NCBI GenBank assembly: GCA_903884425.1
Contig: CAISEP010000016.1
Span: 186,001 to 250,000 of the forward strand
Length of the DNA stretch: 64,000 nt
Source: an uncultured Caulobacterales bacterium
GTDB lineage: Bacteria; Pseudomonadota; Alphaproteobacteria; Caulobacterales; Caulobacteraceae
Reading direction: 5' to 3'
Numbering within the stretch: the first letter of the stretch is position 1; every line of letters begins with the position of its first letter. Positions 43,826 to 53,233 of the stretch are shown in pieces. The notes beneath the pieces were generated by a model. That model worked only from the letters and a program-made list of their open reading frames with translations. It had not been told where the DNA came from and searched no databases. A program made the position numbers and the translations under genes.

Positions 43826-44812
43826 TCACTTCGGCGCGAACTGCAGGGTGTAGGCGGATTTGATGTCCGTCCCCGGCTTCAGCACCCCCGCCTTGGCCAT
43901 CACATCGGACAGGGCCTGCCAGCGGGCGTCGGTCATGGCCCCGATGGGGGGCGAGGCCTTGCCGTCGACGATATCGTAGCTGCGCATCTTCTCCCGGGCC
44001 TGATCCAGCACATCCTGGGTCATTTCCGGATTGTCCTTCAGGATCAGGGCGTCCGCCGGGCGCGGGTCCCCGTGCAGATAGGCTTTCCACCCCGCCGCCG
44101 TCGCCTCGACAAATGCCTGCACGGCCTTGGGGTTCTTGGCGATCAGGGCGTCGGGCACCAGGACCAGGTCCGCATAGCCGGGATAGCCCTCGTCGGAGAG
44201 GACGAAGACCTTGGGCTTGAAATGCCCCTCCTTCTCGATGGTGTAGGGCTCGCTCGTCACATAGCCCTGCTGGATCGCCGCCTTGTTCTGGAGGAAGGGA
44301 CCGGAATTGAAGGTGTATTTGCGCACCTGGTCGTCGGTCAGGCCGAACTTCGCCTTCAGCCACACCCACACCCCGGTCAGGGAGGCGTCGGACAGCAGCA
44401 TCGGATGGCCCTTCATGTCGGAAAGGCTGTTCACCCCGGCATCCGGATGGGCCATCAGCACCCAGGGGTCCTTCTGCATGGCGGCCATCACCGCCTTCAC
44501 CGGCACGTGCTCCTCGGCAAGGCTCAGCGCCACGAAGCTGTTGGAGCCGATGCCCATGTCCGCCGCGCCCGACGCCAGAAGCTGCGGCACGTTGGAGCTG
44601 GGTCCCCCCTGCAGGATCTTCACGTCGAGGCCACGCTTCGCATACTCGCCGGTGGCCAGCGCCTCGTAGAAGCCGCCATGCTCCGCCTCCGCTTTCCAGT
44701 CGGTGGCGAAACGGATCGTCGTGGTGTCCTTGTTGCTCGTCACGGCGGGCTTCTGACAGCAGGCGGCGAGGCTGGCGAGGAGGACGAGGGGCAGCAGGCG
44801 ACGCAGGACCAT
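43826..44812 (-). CDS. ABC transporter substrate-binding lipoprotein (NMT1/SsuA-like)
   Basis: A 328-residue periplasmic binding protein of the nitrate/sulfonate/taurine group. Lipobox LAAC places the lipid Cys at C18 after a signal sequence; mature part starts TTIRFATDWKAEAEHGGFYEALATGEYAKRGL, with LLASGAADMGIGSNS as ligand region. The ATG at 44812 has GGAG eight bases upstream. No ATPase or permease is adjacent; matching ones lie at 51195-52738 on the same strand. Substrate unknown. Confidence 0.85.
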   Translation of the reverse strand: MVLRRLLPLVLLASLAACCQKPAVTSNKDTTTIRFATDWKAEAEHGGFYEALATGEYAKRGLDVKILQGGPSSNVPQLLASGAADMGIGSNSFVALSLAEEHVPVKAVMAAMQKDPWVLMAHPDAGVNSLSDMKGHPMLLSDASLTGVWVWLKAKFGLTDDQVRKYTFNSGPFLQNKAAIQQGYVTSEPYTIEKEGHFKPKVFVLSDEGYPGYADLVLVPDALIAKNPKAVQAFVEATAAGWKAYLHGDPRPADALILKDNPEMTQDVLDQAREKMRSYDIVDGKASPPIGAMTDARWQALSDVMAKAGVLKPGTDIKSAYTLQFAPK

Positions 44813-44968
44813 GGGGCAGGCTCCGGTGGAAACGCCCAAGGCTTGGCCACAGTCCGACCGGCTGGCAAGCGGGAAAAGCGCCCGGCGCGGCCACCGCCTG
44901 CCGTTCCCGCTTTGGATCACGGCGGGAATGCCCTATCTGACGGCCTCCCGCCCCGTGAAGGTCCCCGT

Positions 44969-46816
44969 GTGAGCAAGCCGCCCGCCAAGTCCGCCAATCC
45001 CGCGCCCACCCGCTCCTCGGGTCGGCCGCCGCTGATCGCGCTGCGGGACGTGCAGCTGTCCGACGGGCCGGTGCAGATGTTCGAGGGCGTCGACATCGCC
45101 CTGGAACCCCGGCAGCGCGCCGCCCTGGTCGGCCGCAACGGGGCCGGCAAGTCCACCCTGATGCGCATCCTGACCGGTGCCTTCGCCCCGGACTCCGGCG
45201 AGCGGTTCCTGCAGCCGGGCCTGCGCATGGTCTATGTGCCGCAGGAGCCGGAGATCACCGGCGCCACCCTCCTCGACCATGTCACCGCCGGCGGGGCCCA
45301 GGACTGGGAGGGGGAAAGCGCGCTCTCCACCTTCGGCCTGGACGGGGCCAAGAGCACCAAGGGCCTGTCGGGGGGCGAGATTCGCCGCACGGCCCTGGCC
45401 CGGGCCTTCGCCGAGAAGCCGGACCTCCTGCTGCTGGACGAGCCCACCAACCACCTGGACGTGTTCGCCATCGAGACCCTGGAAAAGGAGATCGCCGACA
45501 GCGGCGCGGCCCTGCTCGTGGTCAGCCACGACCGGGCCTTCCTGAACCGGGTCACCGACCGCTGCTTCTGGCTGGCCCATCGCAAGGTGCGGGTGTTCGA
45601 CCAGGGCTTCGCCGCCTTCGAACCCTGGGCGGAGAAGATCGAGGCGGAGGAGGAGGAAGCCTTCCGCCGCCTGTCCAAGGCCATCGAGCGGGAGACCTAC
45701 ACCTTCTATCGCTCCATCACCGCGCGGCGGACCCGCAACGAGGGCCGCGCCCGACAGCTGGAAGCCATGCGCGCCCAGAAGGATGCGCTGATCCGCGACC
45801 AGACCCGGGGCATGGAGCTGGTGCTGGACAGCGGCAACGTCTCCGGCAAGCGGGTGGTGGAGGTGAAGGGGCTGAGCAAGGCCTTCGGCGCGCGGACCAT
45901 CGTCAAGGACCTGTCCCTGCGCATCCTGCGGGGCGACCGGCTGGCCGTGGTCGGCCCCAACGGCGCGGGCAAGACCACGCTGGTCAAGCTGCTGCTGGGG
46001 GAACTGGCCGCAGACGCGGGCGAGGTGACGCTCGGCACCGGTCTGCAGACCGCCTATCTCGACCAGGCGCGGGAGGACCTGAAGCCCACGGACACCCTGT
46101 GGGACGCCCTCACCCCCACCGGCGGCGACCAGGTCATGGTCCGCGGCCAGCCCATGCATGTGGCGGCCTTCGCCAAGTCCTTCATGTTCAAGGAAAGCCA
46201 GATCCGCCAGCCGGTGGCGAGCCTGTCGGGGGGGGAGCGCAACCGCCTGCTGCTGGCCCGGGCGCTCACCAAACCCGCCAACCTGCTGGTGCTGGACGAA
46301 CCCACCAACGACCTGGACATCGAGACCCTGGACCTCCTTGAAGGCATGCTGGAGGACTATGACGGCACCCTGATCCTGGTCAGCCACGACCGGGACTTCA
46401 TCGATCGCCTTGCAACATCCACGCTGGGGCTGGACGGCCGCGGCCGGGCGGCGGAGGCCCCCGGCGGCTGGTCCGACTTCAATCGTCAGTACCCGGACTT
46501 CTTCGACCGGGGCTCCGCCAGGGCCCAGCTGCGGGTGGAGGCGGCGAAGCCCGCCGCGCCGGAACCGCCCAAGCGTGCGGCGGTGAAGCTGACCTTCAAG
46601 GACCAGCGGCGGCTGGAGGAGGCGGAGAAGGAGATCGCCACCCTGCCCGCCGAGATCGAGGCCCTGGAGACGAAGCTGTCGGACCCCGGCCTCTATGCCC
46701 GGGACCCGAAGGGCTTCGACGCCCTCACCGCCCAGGCCGACGCCCTGCGCGCCCGGCTGGCCACGGCGGAGGAAGACTGGCTGGCGCTGGAGGAAAAGCG
46801 CGAAGGGCTGGGCTGA
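44969..46816 (+). CDS. ABC-F family ATPase (Uup-like)
   Basis: A 615-residue soluble protein with two ABC cassettes and no membrane part. First: GRNGAGKST, LSGGE, LLLLDEPTNHLD. Second: GPNGAGKTT, LSGGER, LVLDEPTNDLD. The linker is the ABC-F helical arm (AEEEEAFRRLSKAIERETYTFYR), and the last ~90 residues are a basic coiled coil like Uup. ABC-F proteins act on ribosomes; Uup also affects transposon excision. Start is GTG with GAAGG seven bases upstream; the frame is open for 900 bases more upstream, antisense to the binding-protein gene. Confidence 0.92.
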   Translation: MSKPPAKSANPAPTRSSGRPPLIALRDVQLSDGPVQMFEGVDIALEPRQRAALVGRNGAGKSTLMRILTGAFAPDSGERFLQPGLRMVYVPQEPEITGATLLDHVTAGGAQDWEGESALSTFGLDGAKSTKGLSGGEIRRTALARAFAEKPDLLLLDEPTNHLDVFAIETLEKEIADSGAALLVVSHDRAFLNRVTDRCFWLAHRKVRVFDQGFAAFEPWAEKIEAEEEEAFRRLSKAIERETYTFYRSITARRTRNEGRARQLEAMRAQKDALIRDQTRGMELVLDSGNVSGKRVVEVKGLSKAFGARTIVKDLSLRILRGDRLAVVGPNGAGKTTLVKLLLGELAADAGEVTLGTGLQTAYLDQAREDLKPTDTLWDALTPTGGDQVMVRGQPMHVAAFAKSFMFKESQIRQPVASLSGGERNRLLLARALTKPANLLVLDEPTNDLDIETLDLLEGMLEDYDGTLILVSHDRDFIDRLATSTLGLDGRGRAAEAPGGWSDFNRQYPDFFDRGSARAQLRVEAAKPAAPEPPKRAAVKLTFKDQRRLEEAEKEIATLPAEIEALETKLSDPGLYARDPKGFDALTAQADALRARLATAEEDWLALEEKREGLG

Positions 46817-46874
46817 GCCCCCGCCGACGCCTCGCGCCATCGACAACCGCCGCCGTTCCGGCTAACCCGCGCGG

Positions 46875-48464
46875 ATGAGCACGTCCATTCCGCTGGAAGC
46901 CGCCCGTCGGCGCACCTTCGCCATCATCTCCCACCCCGATGCGGGCAAGACCACCCTGACCGAGCACCTGCTGCTGGCCGGGGGTGCCATCCGCGCCGCG
47001 GGCGCCGTGCGGGCCCGGGGGGAGACCCGCCGCACCCGCTCCGACTGGATGAAGATCGAGCAGGAGCGGGGCATTTCCGTCACCGCGTCGGTCATGACCT
47101 TCGACCACGGCGGGCTGATGTACAATCTGCTGGACACGCCGGGGCACGAGGACTTCTCCGAGGACACCTACCGCACCCTGACCGCTGCCGACGCCGCGGT
47201 GATGGTGCTGGACGCGGCCAAGGGGATCGAGCCCCAGACCCTGAAGCTGTTCGAGGTCTGCCGCCTGCGGGACATCCCGATCCTGACCTTCATCAACAAG
47301 ATGGACCGGGAGGCGCAGGACCCGTTCGAGCTGCTGGACGAGATCGCCACCAAGCTGGCCCTCGACCCCGCGCCCCTCTACTGGCCCGCGGGCTCCGGCT
47401 CGCGGTTCAAGGGCACGCTGGACCTGCGCACGGACCGCTTCACCCCCTATGTCCGCAATGCCGAGATCGGGGAGCTGGAGCAGATCGCCTTCCGCGGCAA
47501 CGCCATCAGCCAGTATCTCGACCCGGCAGAGGTGGAGGAGCTGTCCGACAGCGCCGAGCTGATCCTGGGCGCGTCCAAGACCTTCGACCCGCAGGCCTTC
47601 CTCGAGGGGCACATGACGCCGGTGTTCTTCGGCTCGGCCCTTCGCCACTTCGGGGTGGAGGAGCTGCTCAGCGGCCTGGGCGCGCTCGCCCCCCCGCCGA
47701 AGCAGGTGGCGGTGCTGAAGGGGGCCAACGAGACCCATGTGGCCCCCGGCGAGTCCGAGGTGACGGGCTTTGTCTTCAAGGTGCAGGCGAACATGGACCC
47801 CAACCACCGGGACCGGATCGCCATGCTGCGCCTGTGCTCGGGCAAGTTCACCCGGGGCATGAAGCTGAAGGTGCAGAACACCGGCCGGCAGCTGTCGGTG
47901 AACTCCCCCATCATGTTCTTCGCCGCCGACCGGGAACTGGCGGAGGAGGCCTATGCCGGGGACGTGATCGGCATTCCCAACCACGGCGTCCTGCGGGTGG
48001 GAGACAGCCTGTCCGAGACCGGCACGCTCCGCTTCCAGGGCCTGCCGAACTTCGCGCCGGAAATCCTGCGCCGGGTGCGGATCAAGGACCCGCTGAAGGC
48101 CAAGCACCTGAAGAAGGCGCTGGAGGGCCTGGCCGAGGAGGGCGTCACCCAGCTGTTCCGCCCGACGCTTGGCGCGGACTTCATCGTCGGGGCCGTGGGC
48201 CAGCTGCAGTTCGAGGTGATGGCCGACCGGCTGGCCAATGAATACCAGCTGGAGGTGATCTTCGAGCCCGCCCCCTTCGCCGAGGCCCGCTGGGTCACCG
48301 GCAGCCGCGCCGATCTCGAGGACTTCGCCGGCAAGCACCGCAACGCCATGGCCGAGGACATCGACGCCCAGCCGGTCTTCCTGGCCAAGTCGTCCTGGGA
48401 AATCGGCTATGTGACGGAGAAATTCCCGGGTGTGACATTCCAGCGCACCCGCGAGCGGGGCTGA
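46875..48464 (+). CDS. prfC: Peptide chain release factor 3
   Basis: RF3 is a GTPase that removes RF1/RF2 after termination. The 529-residue protein has G1 SHPDAGKTT near residue 19, switch II LDTPGHEDF, G4 INKMDR and the RF3-specific RRTRSDWMKIEQERGISVTA. Domains II and III follow to the end (FQRTRERG). It starts with ATG at 46875, 58 bases after the ABC-F gene; both act at the ribosome. Ribosome-binding site is weak. Confidence 0.96.
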   Translation: MSTSIPLEAARRRTFAIISHPDAGKTTLTEHLLLAGGAIRAAGAVRARGETRRTRSDWMKIEQERGISVTASVMTFDHGGLMYNLLDTPGHEDFSEDTYRTLTAADAAVMVLDAAKGIEPQTLKLFEVCRLRDIPILTFINKMDREAQDPFELLDEIATKLALDPAPLYWPAGSGSRFKGTLDLRTDRFTPYVRNAEIGELEQIAFRGNAISQYLDPAEVEELSDSAELILGASKTFDPQAFLEGHMTPVFFGSALRHFGVEELLSGLGALAPPPKQVAVLKGANETHVAPGESEVTGFVFKVQANMDPNHRDRIAMLRLCSGKFTRGMKLKVQNTGRQLSVNSPIMFFAADRELAEEAYAGDVIGIPNHGVLRVGDSLSETGTLRFQGLPNFAPEILRRVRIKDPLKAKHLKKALEGLAEEGVTQLFRPTLGADFIVGAVGQLQFEVMADRLANEYQLEVIFEPAPFAEARWVTGSRADLEDFAGKHRNAMAEDIDAQPVFLAKSSWEIGYVTEKFPGVTFQRTRERG

Positions 48465-48553
48465 GCTGACGGGGCCTTCACGGCTTCAACCTTGCTTTTG
48501 ATCTCCCGAACCGGAGCGGGGCGTCCCGCTGCGGGACGACGGGGAGGTATCGG

Positions 48554-49885
48554 ATGCAGTTCGAGCGGGATCTGTGGCGGCGTTTCGGGCGAAACACCCG
48601 CGGGAATGCCCTGGCCCATGCCGAGCGGATCGAGTTGCTGGATACCGCGGCCCTCAAGGCGGAAACCGCCCAGGCCGGTCTGGCCGTGCATCAGGCCACC
48701 GACCGCCAGCGCTGCCCCCGGCTGCTGGAATACGCCTTCATGCTGCGCGAGATCGCCCGGCGCACCGGCGACGTGGCCTGTCTTGCCAATGCGGGACGGG
48801 CGGCCGAACGGGCGGTGCGCCTCGCCGCAGACGATACGACGCGGATCGCCGCCAGGATCGAGCTGGTCCATTGCAGCCTGCTGGCCGCCGACCTGTTCGG
48901 GGACAGCCTTGCCGCCGAGGCCGCCCAGGCCCGCCTGACCGCCCTGGAGGCGGAGGAACGCCTCGCCGTGGACGACCGGATCGTCACCATGGGGCTGAAG
49001 GCGCGGCTGCTGGCCCGCAACGCCCTGGCGGACAACGACCTGACCGCCGCGGTGGAAGCCGCCGGGGCCTTTGACGAGGCGGTGGAGCTGTCGGACCAGC
49101 GGGTAAAGTCCTCCGGCGAGGGCCGCAGCCTGGCGGCCAATCTGCGCCTGCACCGGGCGGACATGCTGGTGGGCTTCGGCGTCCAGCTGAAGGAAACCAC
49201 CCTGCTGCGCCAGGCGGAAACCGACCTGGCCCAGGTCGCGGCCCAGATCGACAAGGACCGCCTGCCCATCTCCTGGGCCCGGGCGGAGGCCCTGCGCGGC
49301 GCGGCCCTGGCCGCCTGCGGGTCCTTCGGTGCCGACGAGGACGAGATTTCCCGCGGGGCCACGGCCCTGTCGGTGTCCCTGGCCCATCTGCCCCTGCTGC
49401 ACAGCCCCCTGGACACGGCACGCACCTCCCATGCGCTTGGGGTGGTGCTGATGGCCCTGGGCGAGGCCTGCGACGACGACCGTTTGTTCGACGAGGCGAT
49501 TGCCGCCTTCGACCGGGCCCTGGAGGCCTTCGAGGCCCATCCGGACGTGGCCCAGCGGCCGGTCTGCGCCTATGACCGGGCCGTCGCCATCACCCGCCGG
49601 GCGGAGCGGCACGGGGATGTCCTGTCCCTGGACTATGCCGAGCGGGCCTTCAAGGCGGAGCTGTCCGGTCTGGAGCCGCAGCTGGACCCCGTGGCCTGGG
49701 CGGTGATGCAGGTGGCGCTGGCCCGGGTCTATGCCGCCCGCGCCGAACTCACCGGCGACGAGCGGGAGCGGTCCCGGGCGAGCCTGGCCCTGGCCACGGC
49801 GCTGGACGTGTTCACCGAGCGGGGCCTGCGCAGCCTGGCGGAAGTGGTGATGACCCACCTCGAGCAGATCAAGGCCCGGGTCTGA
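48554..49885 (+). CDS. Helical repeat (TPR-like) protein of unknown function
   Basis: A 443-residue all-helical protein. Pairs such as FDEAIAAFDRALEAFEAHPDVAQ and LDYAERAFKAEL resemble TPR units in the last third; earlier repeats are looser. No signal, membrane segment or enzymatic motif is seen. GGGAGG seven bases before ATG marks the start. It lies 89 bases after prfC and converges with the DUF2336 gene across 22 bases. Likely a scaffold or adaptor. Confidence 0.7.
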   Translation: MQFERDLWRRFGRNTRGNALAHAERIELLDTAALKAETAQAGLAVHQATDRQRCPRLLEYAFMLREIARRTGDVACLANAGRAAERAVRLAADDTTRIAARIELVHCSLLAADLFGDSLAAEAAQARLTALEAEERLAVDDRIVTMGLKARLLARNALADNDLTAAVEAAGAFDEAVELSDQRVKSSGEGRSLAANLRLHRADMLVGFGVQLKETTLLRQAETDLAQVAAQIDKDRLPISWARAEALRGAALAACGSFGADEDEISRGATALSVSLAHLPLLHSPLDTARTSHALGVVLMALGEACDDDRLFDEAIAAFDRALEAFEAHPDVAQRPVCAYDRAVAITRRAERHGDVLSLDYAERAFKAELSGLEPQLDPVAWAVMQVALARVYAARAELTGDERERSRASLALATALDVFTERGLRSLAEVVMTHLEQIKARV

Positions 49886-49907
49886 CCCGCAGGGGGTCGC
49901 CGTCGCC

Positions 49908-51011
49908 TCAGGCGGCCACGTCGCCCGTATCGCGGCGGATGCGCCAGAAGCGCAGGGTCCGCTGGGCGGTCTCGATGGTCAGCTGATTGTAGAGCGCCCC
50001 GTATTCCTGCGCCCGGCCCATGGCCATGTCGTCATCGAGGATCAGCAGGGTGAAGGTCAGGAACAGGGCGCGGTCGAAGTTCGCCGCGCGGCAGACCACC
50101 GCCAGGGCGTCCACTTCCTTGCGGTCGACGATGATCCGCGCGGTGTTGAAGTCGATGTCGGCGAGCTGGGCCAGGGCCACCAGGAACCGGGTCCGCTCCC
50201 CGAAGCGCAGGAACGAGACCAGCACCGACGGGTTGATCTGCTTCTTCGACACCAGGGCCGAGACATAGCGTTCCGCCTCCGCCAGGTCCGGCGGCAGGGC
50301 CCCGTCCCGGGTGGCGATCCGCTTGCGGCTGGATTCCAGCGCCGCGGTCAGTTCGGTCGGGCTGATGCTGGCATTGCGGGCGGTGATGGTCTCGCGCAGC
50401 TTGGCCTCGACCACGAAGTACATCTCGTTCAGCAGGTCCACGGGCAGGTTGTGGCGGTTGACCACGGCGGCGTGCAGGTCCGGATTGACCGACGCCCGGT
50501 CCACCACGGTCTCCGCCGAGCGCCGGGACAGGACCGCCGTCTCGTTCTGCAGCAGCACGCCCAGGGTGGTGTCGTCGCCGCGCTCCACGATCACGTCGGA
50601 CACGGTCTCGGACAGGTCCACCCGGCGGGAGACGGCCCGCAGATAGTCCTGGCCGCGCTTGTTCACCACCTCCAGAAGGTCGGTGTCGGTCAGCACCGAT
50701 GACCGGCTGAGGACCGGGGCCGCCACGGCGATCTCGTCATTGGCCAGGCTGCGGACCAGGCCCGCCGGCGCGTGGGCGGCATCGGCGATCCGTTCCGACA
50801 GGGCGGCGCGGACCTCCGCCTCCATCTCCCGGCTCAGGTCCAGCATCACGTCGTCGAACAGTTCCAGCTCCCGGGCGCTCTGGTGCTCCGAGGTGGCGAA
50901 GAACAGGTCCGTCACCTCGCGGAGCAGCTCCCGGCGCTTGGCGCTGGACGGCTCCTCGGCGAGGGAGATCAGCTGCGCCAGCTTGGTCAGGTTGGAGGCG
51001 TTCTCGGTCAT
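49908..51011 (-). CDS. DUF2336 protein
   Basis: A 367-residue, mainly helical, HEAT-like protein. The family is recognised by repeats such as ELELFDDVMLDLSREMEAEVRAALSERIADAAHAP and QNETAVLSRRSAETVVDRASVNPDLHAAVVNR, of which only parts are diagnostic. DUF2336 proteins are confined mostly to alphaproteobacteria and uncharacterised. No membrane or catalytic motif. A CtrA-like box lies about 175 bases upstream. Confidence 0.8.
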   Translation of the reverse strand: MTENASNLTKLAQLISLAEEPSSAKRRELLREVTDLFFATSEHQSARELELFDDVMLDLSREMEAEVRAALSERIADAAHAPAGLVRSLANDEIAVAAPVLSRSSVLTDTDLLEVVNKRGQDYLRAVSRRVDLSETVSDVIVERGDDTTLGVLLQNETAVLSRRSAETVVDRASVNPDLHAAVVNRHNLPVDLLNEMYFVVEAKLRETITARNASISPTELTAALESSRKRIATRDGALPPDLAEAERYVSALVSKKQINPSVLVSFLRFGERTRFLVALAQLADIDFNTARIIVDRKEVDALAVVCRAANFDRALFLTFTLLILDDDMAMGRAQEYGALYNQLTIETAQRTLRFWRIRRDTGDVAA

Positions 51012-51183
51012 CGATCCGCTCGGGCGTCAGAGGGTGGGGTGGCAGGCACAGGGCTGGAATCGGCCGCGGGGCACCACGGCGACCCGCACCTGCGCCAAAC
51101 GATTGTCGGTATTCCGATGCACATGAAGGGCAAGGCCCGTGACCGCCTAAGGGAAACTTGAGTAAAACCTAAGGCACAGGCAC

Positions 51184-51199
51184 TTAACTGCCCGCTAAC
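51184..51199 (-). promoter_or_regulatory. CtrA-like box upstream of the DUF2336 gene
   Basis: TTAA-CTGCCCG-CTAAC is one mismatch from TTAA-N7-TTAAC (plus-strand reading). It lies at the edge of a 180-base AT-enriched gap, overlapping the stop of the ABC permease gene by a few bases and 173 bases from the DUF2336 start. Its target is uncertain. Confidence 0.4.
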
Positions 51200-51974
51200 G
51201 GCCCCGCCAATTTCTCAGAATTTCCGTCTCCGCCACCCGGGTCAGCGCATGCAGGCCGACAGCCAGTATGGCCAGGGCAAACAGCGCTGCAAAGGTCTCG
51301 GCCATGCGCAGCTGGTGGGTCGTCTCGACAATGGTCCAGGCGAGCCCCTGGGACCGGCCGGAACCGGCGGAGATCTCCGCCACCACGGCCCCGATCACCG
51401 ACAGGCCCACGGCCACCTTGATGCCCTCCAGCACGAAGGGCGTGGCCGCGGGCACCCGCAGGCGCCACAGCCGCTGCCCGGGGGTCGCGCCATAGAGATC
51501 GAACAGCCGCTCCAGGTCCGGATCAGCGGATTTCAGGCCTGTCAGGGCCCCGGAGAACAGGGGAAAGAAGGCCACCACCGCAGCCAGGGCCGTGGTCGCA
51601 TATTCCGGGTGATCGAGCCCCGCCCAGCTCACCACCAGCGGCGCGATGGCCACCACCGGGGTCACCTGGAGGGTCACCGCCAGGGGCTGGACCGCCCGCT
51701 CGATCAGGGGCGACACCGCCGCGGACAGGGCCAGCGGCCCGGCCACCAGGGCGGCGAGGACCAGGGCCAGCAGCGCCGAGGACAGGGTCACCCAGGCCGC
51801 CGCGAACAGGGCACCCGCATGATCGGCCAGGGCCGCCGCAATGGCCGTCGGGGCGGGCAGCAGATAGACCGGCAGGGCCAGGCCGCGGCAGGCCAGCTCC
51901 CACCCTCCCAGCAGGGCGAGGCTGAGCCCCAGGGGCGCGGCCAGGAACAGGAGCGGGGCGGTCTTGCGGCTCAT
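51195..51974 (-). CDS. ABC transporter permease (SsuC/TauC type)
   Basis: A 259-residue binding-protein-dependent permease with six or so helices. The EAA-loop coupling region is visible in FDLYGATPGQRLWRLRVPAATPFVLEG, and GLAWTIVETTHQLRMAETFAALF near the end is typical of sulfonate/nitrate/taurine permeases. It overlaps the ATPase by ATGA. The ATG at 51974 gives a normal size. Together with the ATPase it lacks an adjacent binding protein. Confidence 0.88.
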   Translation of the reverse strand: MSRKTAPLLFLAAPLGLSLALLGGWELACRGLALPVYLLPAPTAIAAALADHAGALFAAAWVTLSSALLALVLAALVAGPLALSAAVSPLIERAVQPLAVTLQVTPVVAIAPLVVSWAGLDHPEYATTALAAVVAFFPLFSGALTGLKSADPDLERLFDLYGATPGQRLWRLRVPAATPFVLEGIKVAVGLSVIGAVVAEISAGSGRSQGLAWTIVETTHQLRMAETFAALFALAILAVGLHALTRVAETEILRNWRGR

Positions 51975-52738
51975 GCGTCGGCCTCCATGGACAGTTGCAG
52001 AGCCTGGGAGACCTCCTCCACCGCCTCGCGGAAGGCCGCCGTGGTGCGGAACCGGGGCGGGCGGGGAAAGCCGTCCGCCAGCCGGGCCTCGGCCACGATC
52101 CGGCCGGGACCGGGGCTCATCACGATCACCCGGTCGGCCATGTAGACCGCCTCCTCCACGCTGTGGGTGATGAACAGCAGCGCCGGACGGGCGTCGGTCC
52201 ACAGGGACATGACGTCGTCGGCGAGGCGGCGGCGGGTGATCTCGTCCAGGGCCGCGAAGGGCTCGTCCATCAAGAGGAGGCGGGGAGAGGTGGCCAGGGA
52301 CCTCGCGATGCTGACCCGCATGGCCATGCCGCCGGACAGCTGGGCGGGCTTTTTCAGCTCCGACCCCGCCAGTCCGACCCGGGCCAGGGCCGCGCGGGCC
52401 TGGTCCGCCGCCTCGGCCGCGGCAACGCCTGCAAGGCGGAGCGGCAAGGCCACATTGTCGAGGGCCGAGGACCAGGGTGCCAGGGTCGGGGACTGGAACA
52501 CCACCGCGGTCTCCCCCCGTCCGGCGGCGCGGTGGACCTCGCCCTCCGAGGGCAGCTCAAGCCCGGCCAGCAGGCGAAGGGCCGTGGACTTGCCGCACCC
52601 GGACGGGCCCACCAGCGCCGTGGAGGACCCCGGTGCCAGGGTCAGGCTGAAGGGTCCAAGCACTGGGCGGCCGTCATACCGGACCACCACGTCCTGCAGG
52701 GACGCAACCATCGGCGCGGCGGTGGAGGGTTCGCTCAT
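51971..52738 (-). CDS. ABC transporter ATP-binding protein (SsuB/TauB type)
   Basis: A 255-residue importer ATPase. Walker A is GPSGCGKS at 44-51, Q-loop FQSPTLAPW, signature LSGGMAMRVSIAR, Walker B LLLMDEPFAALDE and H-loop ITHSVEEA. This set, with TDARPALLFITHS and PGRIVAE, marks the nitrate/sulfonate/taurine group. It overlaps its permease by four bases. The likely partner binding protein is at 43826-44812. Confidence 0.9.
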   Translation of the reverse strand: MSEPSTAAPMVASLQDVVVRYDGRPVLGPFSLTLAPGSSTALVGPSGCGKSTALRLLAGLELPSEGEVHRAAGRGETAVVFQSPTLAPWSSALDNVALPLRLAGVAAAEAADQARAALARVGLAGSELKKPAQLSGGMAMRVSIARSLATSPRLLLMDEPFAALDEITRRRLADDVMSLWTDARPALLFITHSVEEAVYMADRVIVMSPGPGRIVAEARLADGFPRPPRFRTTAAFREAVEEVSQALQLSMEADA

Positions 52739-52787
52739 CCGCCTATATTAGGGGCCTTTCACCGGAACGAAAGGGACCCCCGGGGCG

Positions 52788-53162
52788 TCAGGCCGCCATC
52801 CGCCGCCAGACCAGGTTGTCGGCGACCACCGTGGTCAGCCCGTCCTTCGTCTGGCGGGCATAGAGGTCGGCCATGACGTCGATGGACAGGGACGCCACCC
52901 GGGTCAGCACGTGGTCCGGATTGCAGTGGATCGAGGGGGCCACGAACAGGGCGGCATTGGCTTCCGGGGCCTTGGCCACGATCAGGCTGGCCAGGCGCTG
53001 GGCCATCACCGGATCGGTGCGCTGCAACAGCGGCCGCTCGGCGAAGGCCTCCGCCCCCAGCTTGAGGACGAAGTCCACGCTCAACGCACGGAACCGGACC
53101 GGATCCAGCGGCGGCTGGATGGTTTCGAGGGTCAGGACCGTATCGTTCAGCAGAAACATCAT
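52788..53162 (-). CDS. Hypothetical protein, 124 residues
   Basis: No family recognised. The protein starts MMFLLNDTVLTLETIQPPLDPVRFRAL and has a helical middle (VMAQRLASLIVAKAPEANAALFVAP), one Cys, and no signal or membrane segment. GGAG lies nine bases before the first ATG; the second ATG, next codon, could also be used. Good codon use supports it as a real gene. It neighbours a DUF1491 gene on the same strand. Confidence 0.65.
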   Translation of the reverse strand: MMFLLNDTVLTLETIQPPLDPVRFRALSVDFVLKLGAEAFAERPLLQRTDPVMAQRLASLIVAKAPEANAALFVAPSIHCNPDHVLTRVASLSIDVMADLYARQTKDGLTTVVADNLVWRRMAA

Positions 53163-53233
53163 AGAGGAAGGCTCCGGAGATCAGGGTCGTAACCCTAACC
53201 CCGCGGCCTTTACGGTCCCGTTGAGAAAGGCGG

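Noticed and set aside
44072-44968. 900-base N-terminal extension in frame with the ABC-F gene
   Set aside because: It is antisense to the binding-protein gene and has no family sequence; the GTG at 44969 has a good ribosome site.
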